Source of the DNA: Gammaproteobacteria bacterium
GTDB taxonomy: Bacteria > Pseudomonadota > Gammaproteobacteria > Coxiellales > Coxiellaceae
Length of the DNA: 6,227 nucleotides
Assembly: GCA_021774015.1 (NCBI GenBank)
Contig: JAJFJO010000176.1
Coordinates: 1-6,227 of the forward strand
Direction: 5' to 3'
Positions 1 to 5,638 of this stretch are shown here, in pieces (within the stretch, counting starts at the first letter, position 1; every line of letters begins with the position of its first letter). The notes under the pieces are model-generated. The model did no database searches. It saw only the letters and a program-made list of their open reading frames with translations, and was not told where the DNA came from. The position numbers and the translations under genes are program-made.

Positions 1-1
1 A

Positions 2-79
2 GGTTCTGGTGCCGGAGGGGCTGCAGGAGCTGTCGTGGAGTCAGTTGCTGATGACTCTGAGCCTTCTCTTCGGAAATAG
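2..79 (+). CDS. C-terminal end of an unidentified protein (partial, 5' end outside window)
   Basis: A plus-strand frame open from the window edge ends at a TAG at 77-79. It encodes 25 residues: a Gly/Ala-rich stretch (starting GSGAGGAAGAVV), then an acidic/Ser segment, ending PSLRK. This is typical of a flexible C-terminal tail, and too little is present to name the protein. The reading is supported by position: the gene would converge on rpmE, and the intergenic space contains a hairpin with a T-run in the plus direction. A competing plus frame (stop at 123-125) and a Pro/Ala/Ser-rich minus frame across the same bases are also open here; the minus frame has no usable start codon, so the call is tentative. 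Confidence 0.35.
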   Translation, partial: GSGAGGAAGAVVESVADDSEPSLRK

Positions 80-100
80 GTTGGTATTTACAATAATGTT

Positions 101-158
101 AGCGCTTTGCGTTAAATACTCATAAGCGCTTAGATTAGCACCTATCTATCTTTAGGTG
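101..158. repeat. Two short inverted repeats in the intergenic region
   Basis: AGCGCTT at 101-107 is the exact reverse complement of AAGCGCT at 124-130 (16-nt loop). CACCTA at 139-144 is the exact reverse complement of TAGGTG at 153-158 (8-nt loop). Neither is followed by a T-run on the plus strand, so they are not convincing terminators alone. They could be transcript 3'-end structures or binding sites, or chance; no function is assigned. Confidence 0.35.
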
Positions 159-216
159 AAAATATCTTACAAACATTTAGCATCCGGGATCTATCTGAGG
201 TTGTATACCGAACTTT

Positions 217-279
217 GCCAAGAGAACCTTACTGAATCAGCACAAGTTTGCTTTGTCAGAAAAGGTTCTCGGCGTTTTT
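217..279 (+). terminator. Hairpin terminator between the left-edge gene and rpmE
   Basis: GAGAACCTT at 222-230 pairs perfectly with AAGGTTCTC at 262-270. The stem extends with GCC (217-219) to GGC (271-273) across a two-base AA bulge, and CTGA (232-235) can pair with TCAG (256-259) inside. A G and five Ts follow at 274-279, so the T-run favours plus-strand termination of the left-edge gene. The hairpin also begins 21 nt after the rpmE stop on the other strand, where the following bases are not T-rich. It may protect the rpmE 3' end or act weakly in both directions. Confidence 0.6.
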
Positions 280-293
280 GGATTGGAAGGCGA

Positions 294-524
294 TTACTTT
301 TCTTCAGTCTTTTCAGCTGTTGATTTGCGAGCATAACGCTTACGGAAGCGATCGACACGACCTGCGGTATCTACCATTTTTTGCTGACCCGTAAAGAACG
401 GATGGCAGTTTGAGCAAATTTCAAGATGCAAATCTTGGCCAATCGTTGAGCGTGTTTCGAAAGTGTTGCCACAGCTGCATGTTACTTTAATCTCTTCGTA
501 CTTTGGATGAATATCTGCTTTCAT
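294..524 (-). CDS. rpmE: 50S ribosomal protein L31, zinc-binding type
   Basis: The product is 76 residues, slightly longer than the E. coli protein (70). It begins MKADIHPKYEEI and contains the family's CSCGN, CSNCHPFFTG and GRVDRFRKRY motifs. L31 is a protein of the large ribosomal subunit at the subunit interface. Four cysteines (16, 18, 37, 40) form the expected zinc site, so this is the Zn-containing form and not the Cys-less paralogue made under zinc starvation. The tail after residue 60 is Lys/Arg/Glu-rich, as usual. The ATG is preceded by AGGGGA (532-537) with 7-nt spacing. A 79-nt gap containing its own promoter separates it from bolA upstream. Confidence 0.97.
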   Translation of the reverse strand: MKADIHPKYEEIKVTCSCGNTFETRSTIGQDLHLEICSNCHPFFTGQQKMVDTAGRVDRFRKRYARKSTAEKTEEK

Positions 525-553
525 TTGGTGTTCCCCTATAAACTAAGGCCGAG

Positions 554-582
554 AATATAACCTACTCAAGCGGTCTGTGCAA
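554..582 (-). promoter_or_regulatory. Sigma70-type promoter of rpmE
   Basis: Read on the minus strand, TTGCAC (582-577) and TATATT (559-554) are separated by exactly 17 nt. Transcription would begin near 547, giving a leader of about 22 nt that contains the AGGGGA ribosome binding site. The promoter lies wholly between bolA and rpmE, which suggests rpmE can be expressed apart from yciB-bolA. Confidence 0.6.
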
Positions 583-603
583 GTTGTAAGTGATTATTTG
601 TGA

Positions 604-882
604 TTAATCAGGAGGTTGAGTGCTAATTGAAAGGGCATGGATGTCGGTTTGCATCATATCGCCGACTGCGGCATACACTAAGCGGTGGCATTCCATCGTG
701 GATTTTCCAGCAAAAGCCTTGGACTCGATCTTCACAATAAAGTGCCCGCGGCCATCTTTTGCCCCAGCGTGGCCCTTGTGGCGAGCGCTATCATCGATAA
801 CGTCAAGCCGGGTGGGTTGGAGCGCTGCAGTGAGGCGTTGTTCTATTGATTCAATGCGCTTGGCGTTATTCATTGTATGCAT
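604..882 (-). CDS. bolA: BolA family protein
   Basis: The product is 92 residues, the usual size for a single BolA domain (class II KH-like alpha/beta fold). Recognisable parts are VIDDSARHKGH (28-38), the HF step (47-48), FAGKSTMECHRLVYAAV (57-73) and the C-terminal IHALSI (81-86). BolA proteins pair with monothiol glutaredoxins to hold a [2Fe-2S] cluster and act in iron-sulfur trafficking and stress or morphology control. The His of the CHR motif (66) corresponds to the conserved ligand position. The preceding residue is Cys65, where Arg is usual (RHR). The ATG at 882 overlaps the yciB stop by one base (TAATG), pointing to coupled translation. The upstream AAGAAAAG is a weak binding site. 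A second Met at codon 4 is an alternative start. Confidence 0.9.
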   Translation of the reverse strand: MHTMNNAKRIESIEQRLTAALQPTRLDVIDDSARHKGHAGAKDGRGHFIVKIESKAFAGKSTMECHRLVYAAVGDMMQTDIHALSISTQPPD

Positions 883-1466
883 TACTTTTCTTGCTTGAGA
901 TTTTTTGTGTCGAGTTTGTCAGGCGCATCATCACCCGGTGTATGCTCTATGTGACGAGCCATATAGAACGCTTGTATAATCACAAATAGCAGTGTTAAGC
1001 CCAATGTGCCAAATAGTTTGAAGTTAACCCACGTGTTCGTGTTAAAGTGATAAACGACCCATAAATTTAAGCCGCCAAGCAAGGTGAAAAATATTGCCCA
1101 GCTGAGATTTAAACGCGCCCATACCTTATTTGGTAAGGCAATTTTATCGCCTAGCATACGTTGCAATACGGATTTTTTGCTGAAGAACTGGCTGATTACT
1201 AAAACTAAAGCAAACATCCAATAAATAATGCTCGGTTTCCATTTGATGAAAATTACTTTATGGAAAATCAGAGTGGAACCACCGAGGAAAAAAACCAATG
1301 CCAGTGTGATGAGGTGCAATTTTTCGAACTTTCTATTTTTAAGCCAGTAAAAACCCACCTGCAGTGCAGAAGCTGCGATCGTAGCAGCGGTCGCGACATA
1401 AATGCCATACAGTTTATAGACAATAAAAAAGCAGATAATAGGAAAGTAATCAAATAAGAATTTCAT
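882..1466 (-). CDS. yciB: YciB inner-membrane protein (septation protein A / IspZ family)
   Basis: The product is 194 residues beginning MKFLFDYFPI, closely matching the E. coli YciB layout (179 residues). Conserved stretches are FIKWKPSIIY (73-82), LQRMLG (101-106), WARLNLSWAIFF (116-127) and WVNFKLFG (146-153). Five or six hydrophobic helices are visible (about 5-20, 22-42, 50-67, 78-93, 121-139, 150-170), then a hydrophilic tail. The family is implicated in cell-envelope and division functions in the inner membrane; its biochemical activity is not settled. The frame can be extended four codons to a TTG at 1478, but that TTG overlaps the GAGA that best serves as ribosome binding site for the ATG at 1466, and family proteins start at MK. 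It is cotranscribed with bolA. Confidence 0.93.
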   Translation of the reverse strand: MKFLFDYFPIICFFIVYKLYGIYVATAATIAASALQVGFYWLKNRKFEKLHLITLALVFFLGGSTLIFHKVIFIKWKPSIIYWMFALVLVISQFFSKKSVLQRMLGDKIALPNKVWARLNLSWAIFFTLLGGLNLWVVYHFNTNTWVNFKLFGTLGLTLLFVIIQAFYMARHIEHTPGDDAPDKLDTKNLKQEK

Positions 1467-1498
1467 TAGTATTCTCAAATAGTTGACAGCAATTTTGC

Positions 1499-1527
1499 AT
1501 CATATACCATCTAGGGTATTGGTTCAA
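1499..1527 (-). promoter_or_regulatory. Sigma70-type promoter of yciB-bolA
   Basis: On the minus strand TTGAAC (1527-1522) and TATGAT (1504-1499) are spaced by 17 nt, a good match to the consensus. The expected start near 1492 gives a leader of about 25 nt before the yciB ATG at 1466. It lies downstream of the hairpin terminator of the orphan gene, so yciB-bolA forms an independent transcription unit. Confidence 0.6.
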
Positions 1528-1606
1528 ACTAACCTGTAAGTCAGCAATTATTGTCAGGGATTGTTCTTCTATGTTTGTACGTTGTGAGAAGTGAATTTTT
1601 GCTTAT

Positions 1607-1640
1607 AAAAAGGGGTGTGGCGCCACCCCTTTTCTTTATG
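1607..1640 (-). terminator. Rho-independent terminator of the 308-codon orphan gene
   Basis: AAAAGGGGTG (1608-1617) and CACCCCTTTT (1624-1633) form a perfect 10-bp stem with a six-base loop. On the minus strand it is followed by a T-run (complement of the A-run ending at 1607) and begins 17 nt after the stop codon of the orphan gene. The other strand also has TTTTCTTT after the stem, so it could block transcription both ways. It insulates yciB from the orphan gene. Confidence 0.85.
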
Positions 1641-1650
1641 TGATGCAGGC

Positions 1651-2577
1651 CTATGAAAGTGCAGGACCTTGAGGTGTAGAGGCATGACTTTCAAATTCCG
1701 ACAATTTTTCAGTAAAAAGATCGATCAAAGTTAGTGCGCTAAAAGCGATACAATCGAGCATGTCATCATCATAGCCGCTTTTTGGAAGAAACTCGAGGTT
1801 GCCATCAAAATTCATCAGATAGGTGCCGGTTTCAGCGCGATATTCGTTGAGTTCACGGTAGCCCTCCTCGGCCATATTCTTTCCGCAACGATAAAGGTCT
1901 ATAATGCCGTCGCCTGCTTGTTTCTGCTTGTGACCAATGTTAGCTATTCGTTCCTCTACTAAGGTTTGCAGTGCGCGTTCATCAGTTGACTTAGCGTCTT
2001 GTGCATAAGTCAGATAGAATTTAAATAAATAAGCTGTGCTACGCAACACGCCGAGCGCTGTTTCATCAAAATAAGGTTTTGCTTTAGTTTCTAACTCCTC
2101 GAGAGAAGTAAAATCAAATTGTTTCACACTAGATTCGATTGTTTCTGCTTGTTGGGCCCATGAAAACTGATCAATATCACTGACTGTTGAGGCTACAGCC
2201 ACACAAAGCTCAAAGAGTCGTTTATAAACATCCAGCAAATCGAGGATATGATTTCGTTGGGCCGCTTCAAATATCGCTCCCATAACCATAGAAGTAGGTG
2301 GGTGTCGTAAATCTTTATTAGGCTGAAGGCTCCACCTAGGGCACTTAAGGAAGTTGATCAAATTTTGATCGGCGGTTGGGTCCGCATTACGTCTTTTGCT
2401 GCCAAAAAGACCAGCTCCTGATTCAGCTGCAGCCGCAGCGGCTCCTGATTCAGCGGCAGCCGGTGCTGATTCAGTCTCGGGCCCTGAACGTTTTCTGCTA
2501 GAAGAACTGGCAGCATTATCAGTAGGTTGACTGGCGCTATCACCAGTAGTTTTCTTAGTAGGATCGGTATTCCGCAT
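1651..2577 (-). CDS. Uncharacterised 308-residue protein with disordered Ala/Ser/Glu-rich N-terminus
   Basis: I do not recognise this family. Residues 1-70 are low complexity (Ser, Ala, Thr, Glu, Gly) and probably disordered, with basic clusters RKR (28-30) and KRR (61-63) and an ES-G/A-A motif repeated at 36, 43 and 52. The opening MRNTDPT is echoed by RRNADPT at 62-68. Residues 71-308 look like a soluble, mainly helical domain, with amphipathic helices around 108-130, 177-196, 205-215 and 284-305. There is no signal peptide, clear membrane segment or known catalytic motif. It contains four cysteines (79, 125, 231, 286). AGAGGT (2590-2585) lies 7 nt before the ATG, and a strong terminator follows, so it appears to be an independent expressed unit. 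It sits between conserved gene blocks, which suggests lineage-specific insertion. Function is unknown. Confidence 0.8.
   Translation of the reverse strand: MRNTDPTKKTTGDSASQPTDNAASSSSRKRSGPETESAPAAAESGAAAAAAESGAGLFGSKRRNADPTADQNLINFLKCPRWSLQPNKDLRHPPTSMVMGAIFEAAQRNHILDLLDVYKRLFELCVAVASTVSDIDQFSWAQQAETIESSVKQFDFTSLEELETKAKPYFDETALGVLRSTAYLFKFYLTYAQDAKSTDERALQTLVEERIANIGHKQKQAGDGIIDLYRCGKNMAEEGYRELNEYRAETGTYLMNFDGNLEFLPKSGYDDDMLDCIAFSALTLIDLFTEKLSEFESHASTPQGPALS
2414..2474 (-). repeat. Degenerate 27-bp tandem repeat inside the orphan gene
   Basis: Two adjacent 27-bp units (2414-2440 and 2441-2467) match at 23 of 27 positions, both opening with GCTCCTGATTCAGC on the plus strand. A third GATTCAG core follows at 2468-2474. 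The period is nine codons, so copy-number change keeps the frame. It encodes the ES-G/A-A motifs and Ala runs of the N-terminal disordered region. Confidence 0.7.
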
Positions 2578-2976
2578 TTAGTAAACCTCTTTAGTTAAAT
2601 AGTGATCTAATACACCGGCTGGGTTATCATGCTTGCAAATATTCTATTCTTGCCCGAAAAATTAATGACGCCATCTTACTTGACGGAGGGCCTGAGGTCA
2701 ATTGCTACTTTAGAGTTAGGATTGAACCTCTTGATTCTTAAGATTCTCAAAAGCTGGTATTGTGCAAGCTACTCAGGCTTCCTATACTGGTTAATAAAGA
2801 GTAAGTCTACAAATGGAGTCTATAGATCCAAACAAGCATCAAGTTTTTGGGTGTAAAAAAGAGAGTGTGTCCTTGTATTATTATAATCTCGTTTCCCTTC
2901 TGTCCAATTTTACCTTATTGAATTAAGTGGAAAAATAGAGCATTCTTACTTTTTGTGTAATTAGTGAGAGTGCACA
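2578..2976. other. 399-nt AT-rich intergenic region between divergent genes
   Basis: It must hold the 5' regions of the orphan gene (leftward) and yciO (rightward). A perfect TATAAT lies at 2882-2887 about 90 nt before the yciO start, but no good -35 box is found 16-18 nt upstream, so it is only a possible promoter. For the orphan gene I see no convincing promoter beyond a TTGCAA hexamer (complement of 2633-2638) with poor -10 candidates. TTGAC (2680-2684) and GTCAA (2697-2701) form a 5-bp inverted repeat. GAGGTCAA (2694-2701) can pair with TTGAACCTC (2722-2730) with one bulged base. A 75-codon frame at 2629-2856 has no good binding site or recognisable protein character and is not called. 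Confidence 0.5.
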
Positions 2977-3612
2977 GTGACGCAAATACTAAGAATCCAT
3001 CCAGCTAACCCGCAATTGCGTTTGATAGAAACAGCGGTGGGTATTATCCATAAAGGGGGTGTAGTTGTTTATCCAACGGACTCAGGTTATGCGTTAGGGT
3101 GTCATTTAGGCGACAAAGATGCGATTGAGCGAATACGCCGCATTCGACAGCTGACGAAAGAGCATAATTTTACGGTATCCTGCCGCGATTTGTCTGAGAT
3201 TTCCACGTATGCACGCGTCGATAACCCGACGTTTCGGTTATTAAAGGCACATACTCCAGGCGCCTATACCTTTATTTTGCAAGCCACACGTGAAGTGCCA
3301 AAACAGTTACAGCACCCTAAACGAAAAACTATTGGTATCCGGATTCCAGACCATACCATTACTCAGCTGTTGTTAGAGACGTTGAATCAGCCATTGATGA
3401 GCGTTACTTTGATTATGCCGGGTGATGACATTCCTTTATTCGATATAGACGAAGTGATTGAGCAGTTGTCAGGGCAGGTGGACTCTATTATTGATGGAGG
3501 GGCGTGTGGATTGGGGCCAACGACGGTTGTGGATTTAACGGGCGATAGCCCTGAGGTAGTGCGCGAGGGGCAGGGGGATCTCTCGCCTTTTAAAGCGTCC
3601 TATATGGGCTAG
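2977..3612 (+). CDS. yciO: YciO, Sua5/YrdC/TsaC-superfamily protein (threonylcarbamoyl-AMP synthase-like)
   Basis: The product is 211 residues, near the E. coli YciO length (206), and resembles it from end to end. Shared stretches are VVYPTDSGYALGC (30-42), RIRQL (55-59), CRDLSE (69-74), TPGAYTFIL (93-101), KRKTIGIR (115-122), PTTVVDLT (181-188) and VREGQGD (195-201). The fold is the YrdC domain that in TsaC makes threonylcarbamoyl-AMP from Thr, bicarbonate and ATP for tRNA t6A37. YciO is the paralogue whose physiological role is less certain, so the enzyme activity is inferred from the superfamily. The start is GTG, with GAGAG (2966-2970) 6 nt upstream, and gives the family's N-terminus (hydrophobic strand, then IHPANPQ). 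It heads the scpA-scpB-rluB operon. Confidence 0.93.
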   Translation: MTQILRIHPANPQLRLIETAVGIIHKGGVVVYPTDSGYALGCHLGDKDAIERIRRIRQLTKEHNFTVSCRDLSEISTYARVDNPTFRLLKAHTPGAYTFILQATREVPKQLQHPKRKTIGIRIPDHTITQLLLETLNQPLMSVTLIMPGDDIPLFDIDEVIEQLSGQVDSIIDGGACGLGPTTVVDLTGDSPEVVREGQGDLSPFKASYMG

Positions 3613-3684
3613 CACCTGGTATCTGATTCTCACTTAAGGTATCATCCCTAAACTATTAAAAGCCAGAGAATTAGAGGGTTATCA

Positions 3685-4491
3685 ATGGAGCAAGAAGCCA
3701 GTGTTGTTGAGCAGCCAGATATGGACGCCATTGTTCTTGGTGAAGTGGTTACAGATCTGCCACAAGACCTCTATATCCCACCCGATGCACTGCGCGTTTT
3801 CCTGGAAACGTTCCAAGGGCCTTTGGATTTATTGTTATACCTCATTAAGAAGCAAAATATTGATATTCTTGACATTCCTGTCGCTAAAATTACGCACCAG
3901 TATATGGGTTATGTGGAAGTAATGCAGGGGCTTCAACTCGAGTTGGTCGGTGAATACTTGCTGATGGCTGCTATGCTCACTGAAATTAAATCGCGCTTGC
4001 TTCTACCTAAATCGAAAACTGAGGAAGAAGATGATGGGCTTGATCCGCGGGCCGAGTTGGTACGACGTTTGCAAGAATACGAGCGCTTTAAAACAGCAGC
4101 AGAAAAAATTGATGAACTTGAACGTGTGGATCGTGATATTTATGTGGCGGACGCGCAGGCGCCAGCGATGGATCTTGAGCATACTCGTCCAGCAGTGGAG
4201 TTAACAGAAATTATGTTGGCGTTTCGTGAAGTGCTTGAACGCGCGAAATTATATGAAAGCCATCAGGTTACCAAAGAAGTGCTATCGATTCGTGAACGAA
4301 TGACGATTGTGTTGCAACTGATTAAATCGGATAGTTTTACCGAATTTACTACGCTGTTTAATGCACTTGAAGGGCGTATGGGTGTCGTCGTAACATTAAT
4401 TGCCGTTTTGGAATTGATCCGCCAAAAGGTGGTTGAATTGGTGCAGCCAGAAGCATTTGCACCAATTTATGTTAAAGCAAAAACAGTTTAA
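3685..4491 (+). CDS. scpA: Segregation and condensation protein A (kleisin)
   Basis: The product is 268 residues. An acidic leader of about 36 residues precedes the core, which begins VFLETFQGPLDLLLYLI (38-54). IDILDIPVAKITHQYM (59-74) and EYLLMAAMLTEIKSRLLLP (90-108) are the N-terminal kleisin domain that binds the SMC neck. A charged linker with EEEDD (113-117) and a helical middle follow. Residues 195-263 carry the C-terminal winged helix (IRERM, FTTLFNALEGRMGVVVTLIAVLELI) that binds the SMC head. With SMC and ScpB it forms the condensin that organises and segregates the chromosome. AGAGGG (3673-3678) lies 6 nt before the ATG. It starts 72 nt after yciO and ends 13 nt before scpB. The leader contains EASVVE, also present near the start of ScpB. 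Confidence 0.96.
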   Translation: MEQEASVVEQPDMDAIVLGEVVTDLPQDLYIPPDALRVFLETFQGPLDLLLYLIKKQNIDILDIPVAKITHQYMGYVEVMQGLQLELVGEYLLMAAMLTEIKSRLLLPKSKTEEEDDGLDPRAELVRRLQEYERFKTAAEKIDELERVDRDIYVADAQAPAMDLEHTRPAVELTEIMLAFREVLERAKLYESHQVTKEVLSIRERMTIVLQLIKSDSFTEFTTLFNALEGRMGVVVTLIAVLELIRQKVVELVQPEAFAPIYVKAKTV

Positions 4492-4504
4492 AGGATGAGC
4501 GTGA

Positions 4505-5638
4505 ATGAGTGAGCAAATAGAAAATACCGTGAGTGAAGAAATGAATGAAGCCAGTGTGGTTGAAGAAGCTATTAATGAAGATGTCGATACCGATTTGCAG
4601 GTTGAGACGCCTGTTGATGCTGCTGGTACGAACGAAGTGGATGCTGATAATCAGAATGTAGAGGATAATGATGAGCAGCAAGCTGCGGGTGAAGAGTCTG
4701 TGGAAGATGATAATCAAGCCGAGGAAGAGTTACCGTTGCCCGATAATATTGCGCAAATATTAGAAGCGGCGATATTTGCAGCAGGTGAACCTCTGCCGAT
4801 TTCAAAATTAACACAATTATTTCCGCGCAGTGAACGCCCAAGTAAAAAACAATTACGCGATGTTTTAAAAGCAGTTGCTGAAACTTATCAAGATCGCGGA
4901 GTGGAGTTGGTTGAAGTAGGGAATGGTTTTCGTTTTCAAGCGCGAGCAGATCATGCGGCTTATTTGCAGCGATTGTGGGAAAAGAAACCCCCACGTTATT
5001 CACGTGCGCTATTAGAAACATTATCACTGATTGTCTATCGCCAGCCAATAACTCGCGGTGAAATTGAAGATGTTCGTGGTGTGGCGGTGAGCACCAATAT
5101 TACTAAAACGTTACTAGAGCACGGCTGGATTAAAATGATCGGTCATAAAGATGTACCGGGTAAACCCGCTTTGTGGGGCACCACTAAGCAATTTCTCGAT
5201 TATTTTAATTTAAAAAGTTTATCAGAACTGCCACCTTTGGAAGATTTGGTGGATTTGGATGAGTTGGAGCGAAAACTAGGCATGCAGCTGAAATTTGAAG
5301 AAGTTAATGCAGGTGAGGTCGAAGCTAGTGACGGTGAGACGGATCCTAGTGCTGAGGTGGTTGAAGGTGAAGTTGAATTAGACGCCATAGAATCTAAAGA
5401 GATTGATGCAGAGATACTTGAGCGGGATGTTGATGATGAGGTGGCAATTGAAACGACTGAAGCAGTGTCAGAAACTGTTATTGAAGATGGTATTGAACCT
5501 GATGCAGTTGAGTTAGACCTTGCTATAGCTGAAGATCTTATTGAAGAACCCATTTATGAAACAGACGCATCCGAGAATCAAGTGATGGATGCAGACGATA
5601 CACCTGTTGTTCGTGAAGAAGATGAGGTGGTTGCGTAA
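4505..5638 (+). CDS. scpB: Segregation and condensation protein B with long acidic N- and C-terminal extensions
   Basis: The 377-residue product is about twice the usual ScpB core. Residues about 79-245 are the paired winged-helix domain: NIAQILEAAIFAAGEPL (81-97), VELVEVGNGFRFQ (133-145), PRYSRALLETLSLIVYRQPI (163-182), TRGEIEDVRGVAVS (183-196), PGKPALWGTT (218-227) and FLDYFNL (230-236). ScpB dimers bind the ScpA linker and shape the SMC ring. Residues 1-77 have 28 Asp/Glu and no Lys, Arg or His. Residues 265-377 have 44 Asp/Glu and only three basic residues. Both tails are likely disordered. AGGA (4492-4495) lies 9 nt before the ATG; Met13 is a possible alternative start. The stop overlaps the rluB start as TAATG. 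Confidence 0.95.
   Translation: MSEQIENTVSEEMNEASVVEEAINEDVDTDLQVETPVDAAGTNEVDADNQNVEDNDEQQAAGEESVEDDNQAEEELPLPDNIAQILEAAIFAAGEPLPISKLTQLFPRSERPSKKQLRDVLKAVAETYQDRGVELVEVGNGFRFQARADHAAYLQRLWEKKPPRYSRALLETLSLIVYRQPITRGEIEDVRGVAVSTNITKTLLEHGWIKMIGHKDVPGKPALWGTTKQFLDYFNLKSLSELPPLEDLVDLDELERKLGMQLKFEEVNAGEVEASDGETDPSAEVVEGEVELDAIESKEIDAEILERDVDDEVAIETTEAVSETVIEDGIEPDAVELDLAIAEDLIEEPIYETDASENQVMDADDTPVVREEDEVVA

Noticed and set aside
1..73. Pro/Ala/Ser-rich open minus-strand frame at the left edge
   Set aside because: An in-frame stop lies upstream with no ATG, GTG or TTG before the window edge, so it cannot start there; it mirrors the Gly/Ala codons of the plus-strand tail.
111..117. GTTAAAT matching the integron attC core consensus GTTRRRY
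   Set aside because: No matching RYYYAAC partner or integrase is present nearby; a 7-base degenerate match is expected by chance.
620..898. 92-codon plus-strand frame opposite bolA
   Set aside because: It is the mirror of a clear BolA gene on the other strand; its protein has no recognisable family features.
1467..1478. TTG start four codons upstream of the yciB ATG
   Set aside because: The TTG overlaps the GAGA that serves as binding site for the ATG at 1466, and family proteins start with MK at that ATG.
2629..2856. 75-codon plus-strand frame in the intergenic region
   Set aside because: It has no good ribosome binding site, an unremarkable Leu/Ser/Lys-rich composition typical of AT-rich random frames, and no resemblance to YciV/PHP or another known protein.
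3613..3684. Possible promoter between yciO and scpA (TATCAT at 3640-3645)
   Set aside because: No acceptable -35 box at 16-18 nt; the short gap fits simple operon continuation better.
4572..5048. 158-codon minus-strand frame opposite scpB
   Set aside because: It is antisense to the acidic tail and core of ScpB; the His/Leu/Gln-rich product reflects the complement of Asp/Glu codons.
5200..5553. 117-codon minus-strand Ser-rich frame opposite the ScpB C-tail
   Set aside because: Its Ser/Thr repetitiveness is the complement of the GA-rich acidic tail and there is no binding site or promoter.
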